Source of the DNA: UBA8886 sp963578705
GTDB lineage: Archaea; Thermoplasmatota; Poseidoniia; MGIII; CG-Epi1
Reading direction: 5' to 3'
Length of the DNA stretch: 6,131 nt
NCBI GenBank assembly: GCA_963578705.1
Contig: CAUZDT010000061.1
Location: forward strand, 1 to 6,131
Shown: positions 4,870 to 6,131 of the stretch, one piece after another
Numbering within the stretch: position 1 is the stretch's first letter
Layout of the letters: each line of letters opens with the position of its first letter
Position numbers and translations under genes: made by a program
Notes under the pieces: generated by a model
Database searches by the model: none
What the model saw: only the letters and a program-made list of their open reading frames with translations
What the model was told of the DNA's origin: nothing

Positions 4870-6131
4870 CTACAGTTCCATCTCGCCCGAGAGGCCGCAG
4901 GAGTCGCACTCCACCGTCTGCACTCCGCTGGTCTTCGGCACTTCCATGCGTGCGCTACAGCCGGGGCATTCGATGGTCATGGTCTCCACGGCCGCCTTGC
5001 GCCGCGCTCGCTTCTTGCGCTGCTTGATGGGCGAAGGGGCGGCGGCCGGGGGCGGCAACGGGATGGGGGCGGTCAGCGACGGCGGCGGTTGCTCGCGAGT
5101 CATGAACCAGGTTCCGCCCACCATCAGCAGCATCAGCAGCAGCACCCCCGCAAGGAGCGTTGTAGCGGGGAAGCCGGCCACTTCACCCAGATCGAGTGAG
5201 AAGCCTCCGCTGCCGCCGGCGCCGCCAGTTGTAGCCGGCGGCGCCGGCTCGGACATGAAGACGACGCAGTTAGCGGTCGACGAGAGGCTATCATCATCGG
5301 TGACCCGCAGCACGATGTTGTAGAACGGCTGGTCGCCCGGCGGCATGCGGTCGTAGACCTTGTACGCGTCGGGGGTCGCGCCGAAGTCGTCCACCTTCAG
5401 CAGCTGCCCCGTCGGCGACTGGAAGTCCCACTCGTAGAGGACAACCTGCCCGTCGTAGTCGCTCGCGCTGGCGCTGAAGTGCAACTCGTCGCCGATGGTG
5501 CCCTCTTCGGGGCAAAGGGCGGTGACGGTCGGCGGCGACCAGACCGCCAGCGTGCGGTTGACCTCCGCGCTCCAGAAGCCGTCGGAGTCGCGTACCGCCA
5601 GCGTGACGAGGTGCTCGCCGACCGAGAGCTGCCCGAGGTAGAGCAGCGCGCTGTCGCCGAGGAAACCGTCGCGGCTCGAGTTCCAGTGGTAGACGACCGC
5701 GTCGCCTTCGGGGTCGAGGCCGTCGCCCGAGAGCATCACCGTCTGCCCCACCAGCGCCGGGTTGGGCGAAACGCTGGCGATGTAGGCGGTCGGCTGCCCG
5801 TTGACGCTCAGCGTGGCGGTGATGTTGGGCGACCAGAAGCCGTCGGTGTTGCCGACGCGGAAAGTTATGATGTGCCAGCCGCGCGACAGCGCGCTGGTCG
5901 AGAACTGTGCCGCGGTCGAGAGCGGGCCGTCGCGTGACGACTCCCACCAGAAGACGTTGATGGCGGCCGAGACGTTGGTGAGCGGCGTCCCGCTGCCGGT
6001 GAAGGTGACCGCGTCGCCCAGGTTGACGACGCAATCGCCCGCCCCGGGGCAGGGGATGACTGGCTCGAGCGTCGCGGTCGGGAAGTCGCCAATCGCGACC
6101 TCGGCCGAGACCTCGGCGCTCCAGAGGCCGT
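4870..6131 (-). CDS. Membrane-anchored surface protein: PKD-like repeats, one transmembrane helix, cytoplasmic zinc ribbon (N-terminus beyond window)
   Basis: The frame is open to the right edge, so 419 C-terminal residues are visible and the true start is outside; a GTG at 5751 is internal to a repeat and should not be taken as the start. Numbering from the first full codon at the edge, residues 1-16 end one repeat, and three PKD-like beta-sandwich domains follow at about 17-108, 109-197 and 198-292. Two share W-x-SSRDG (62-68, 149-155) and the third has the PKD-type YEWDF (232-236) plus two Cys (206, 288) that could form a disulfide. A Pro/Gly linker (295-310) leads to one helix (about 321-343), then a Pro-rich stretch and a basic cluster KQRKKRARRK (369-378), so the C-terminus is cytoplasmic. 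It ends in a zinc ribbon, CPGC (388-391) and CDSC (408-411). Such proteins display ligand-binding or adhesive repeats outside the cell; what the ribbon binds inside is unknown. It is separated from the regulator by 43 bases. Confidence 0.9.
   Translation of the reverse strand, partial: GLWSAEVSAEVAIGDFPTATLEPVIPCPGAGDCVVNLGDAVTFTGSGTPLTNVSAAINVFWWESSRDGPLSTAAQFSTSALSRGWHIITFRVGNTDGFWSPNITATLSVNGQPTAYIASVSPNPALVGQTVMLSGDGLDPEGDAVVYHWNSSRDGFLGDSALLYLGQLSVGEHLVTLAVRDSDGFWSAEVNRTLAVWSPPTVTALCPEEGTIGDELHFSASASDYDGQVVLYEWDFQSPTGQLLKVDDFGATPDAYKVYDRMPPGDQPFYNIVLRVTDDDSLSSTANCVVFMSEPAPPATTGGAGGSGGFSLDLGEVAGFPATTLLAGVLLLMLLMVGGTWFMTREQPPPSLTAPIPLPPPAAAPSPIKQRKKRARRKAAVETMTIECPGCSARMEVPKTSGVQTVECDSCGLSGEMEL
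5215..5248. repeat. 12-base perfect inverted repeat in the linker of the PKD protein
   Basis: GCCGGCGCCGCC (5215-5226) and its exact complement GGCGGCGCCGGC (5237-5248) flank a 10-base spacer. It would form a very stable hairpin in mRNA. It lies inside the coding region for the Ala/Pro/Gly linker just before the transmembrane helix, so GGC, GCC and CCG codons alone could produce it; no regulatory role is evident. Confidence 0.6.
5560..6131 (-). repeat. Imperfect DNA repeats between PKD-like domains
   Basis: A 23-base segment at 5560-5582 matches 6109-6131 with only two differences; both encode the end of a PKD-like domain (G-[FL]-WSAEV). A shorter 14-base copy, CCAGAAGCCGTCGG on the plus strand, recurs at 5572-5585 and 5833-5846. 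The spacing is 261 and 288 bases, about 87 and 96 codons, one domain each. The conservation at DNA level suggests the repeats arose by fairly recent duplication. Confidence 0.7.

Noticed and set aside
4870..5751. Taking GTG at 5751 as the start of the PKD/zinc-ribbon gene
   Set aside because: The frame stays open to the window edge and the upstream sequence encodes further PKD-like repeats. The GTG falls within a domain (Val of ALVGQTV), with no signal peptide after it.
5294..6092. Minus-strand open frames at 5294-6034 and 5865-6092, and plus-strand 5479-5937
   Set aside because: They are shifted or antisense readings of the PKD-repeat gene, with Arg/His-rich translations. The frame that continues into the helix and zinc ribbon is the real one.

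Overview
The window is a dense, GC-rich stretch in which every supported gene lies on the minus strand. Reading 5'->3' in the direction of transcription (right to left), the order is: (1) the C-terminal 419 codons of a surface protein with PKD-like repeats, one membrane helix and a cytoplasmic zinc ribbon (4870-6131, start outside the window); (2) a 43-base gap; (3) a small winged-helix regulator of ArsR-like type (4326-4826); (4) a 168-residue four-helix membrane protein (3820-4326), overlapping the regulator by one base; (5) a very large secreted M6 (immune inhibitor A-type) zinc metallopeptidase starting at a TTG codon 3 bases after the previous stop and running off the left edge (1-3816, at least 1272 residues).

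The source is probably an archaeon. The reasons are the two-part archaeal-style winged-helix regulator, large Ig-fold surface proteins rich in N-X-S/T sequons, a first operon gene without a Shine-Dalgarno but with an A/T-only element about 30 bases upstream (leaderless style), and later genes with good Shine-Dalgarno sites. A marine Thermoplasmatota/Poseidoniales-like euryarchaeon is my best guess, by resemblance only; no rRNA or marker gene confirms it.

Regulator, membrane protein and protease are coupled by spacing and are probably one transcript. The protease has a Sec signal peptide, the full HEFGH..GLPD zinc motif, a CARDB-like domain, a jelly-roll (MAM / immune inhibitor A-like) domain and then about six Ig-like modules of 101-105 residues. 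A reasonable reading is an extracellular protein-degrading or surface-attached enzyme made under control of its own small regulator and membrane partner. The upstream PKD/zinc-ribbon protein may be separately transcribed but is another cell-surface protein, so the locus as a whole looks like a cell-envelope / extracellular interaction region.

No RNA gene, CRISPR array, mobile element or attachment site was seen. Apart from the 43-base gap the window is fully coding, and the long plus-strand open frames are antisense shadows.
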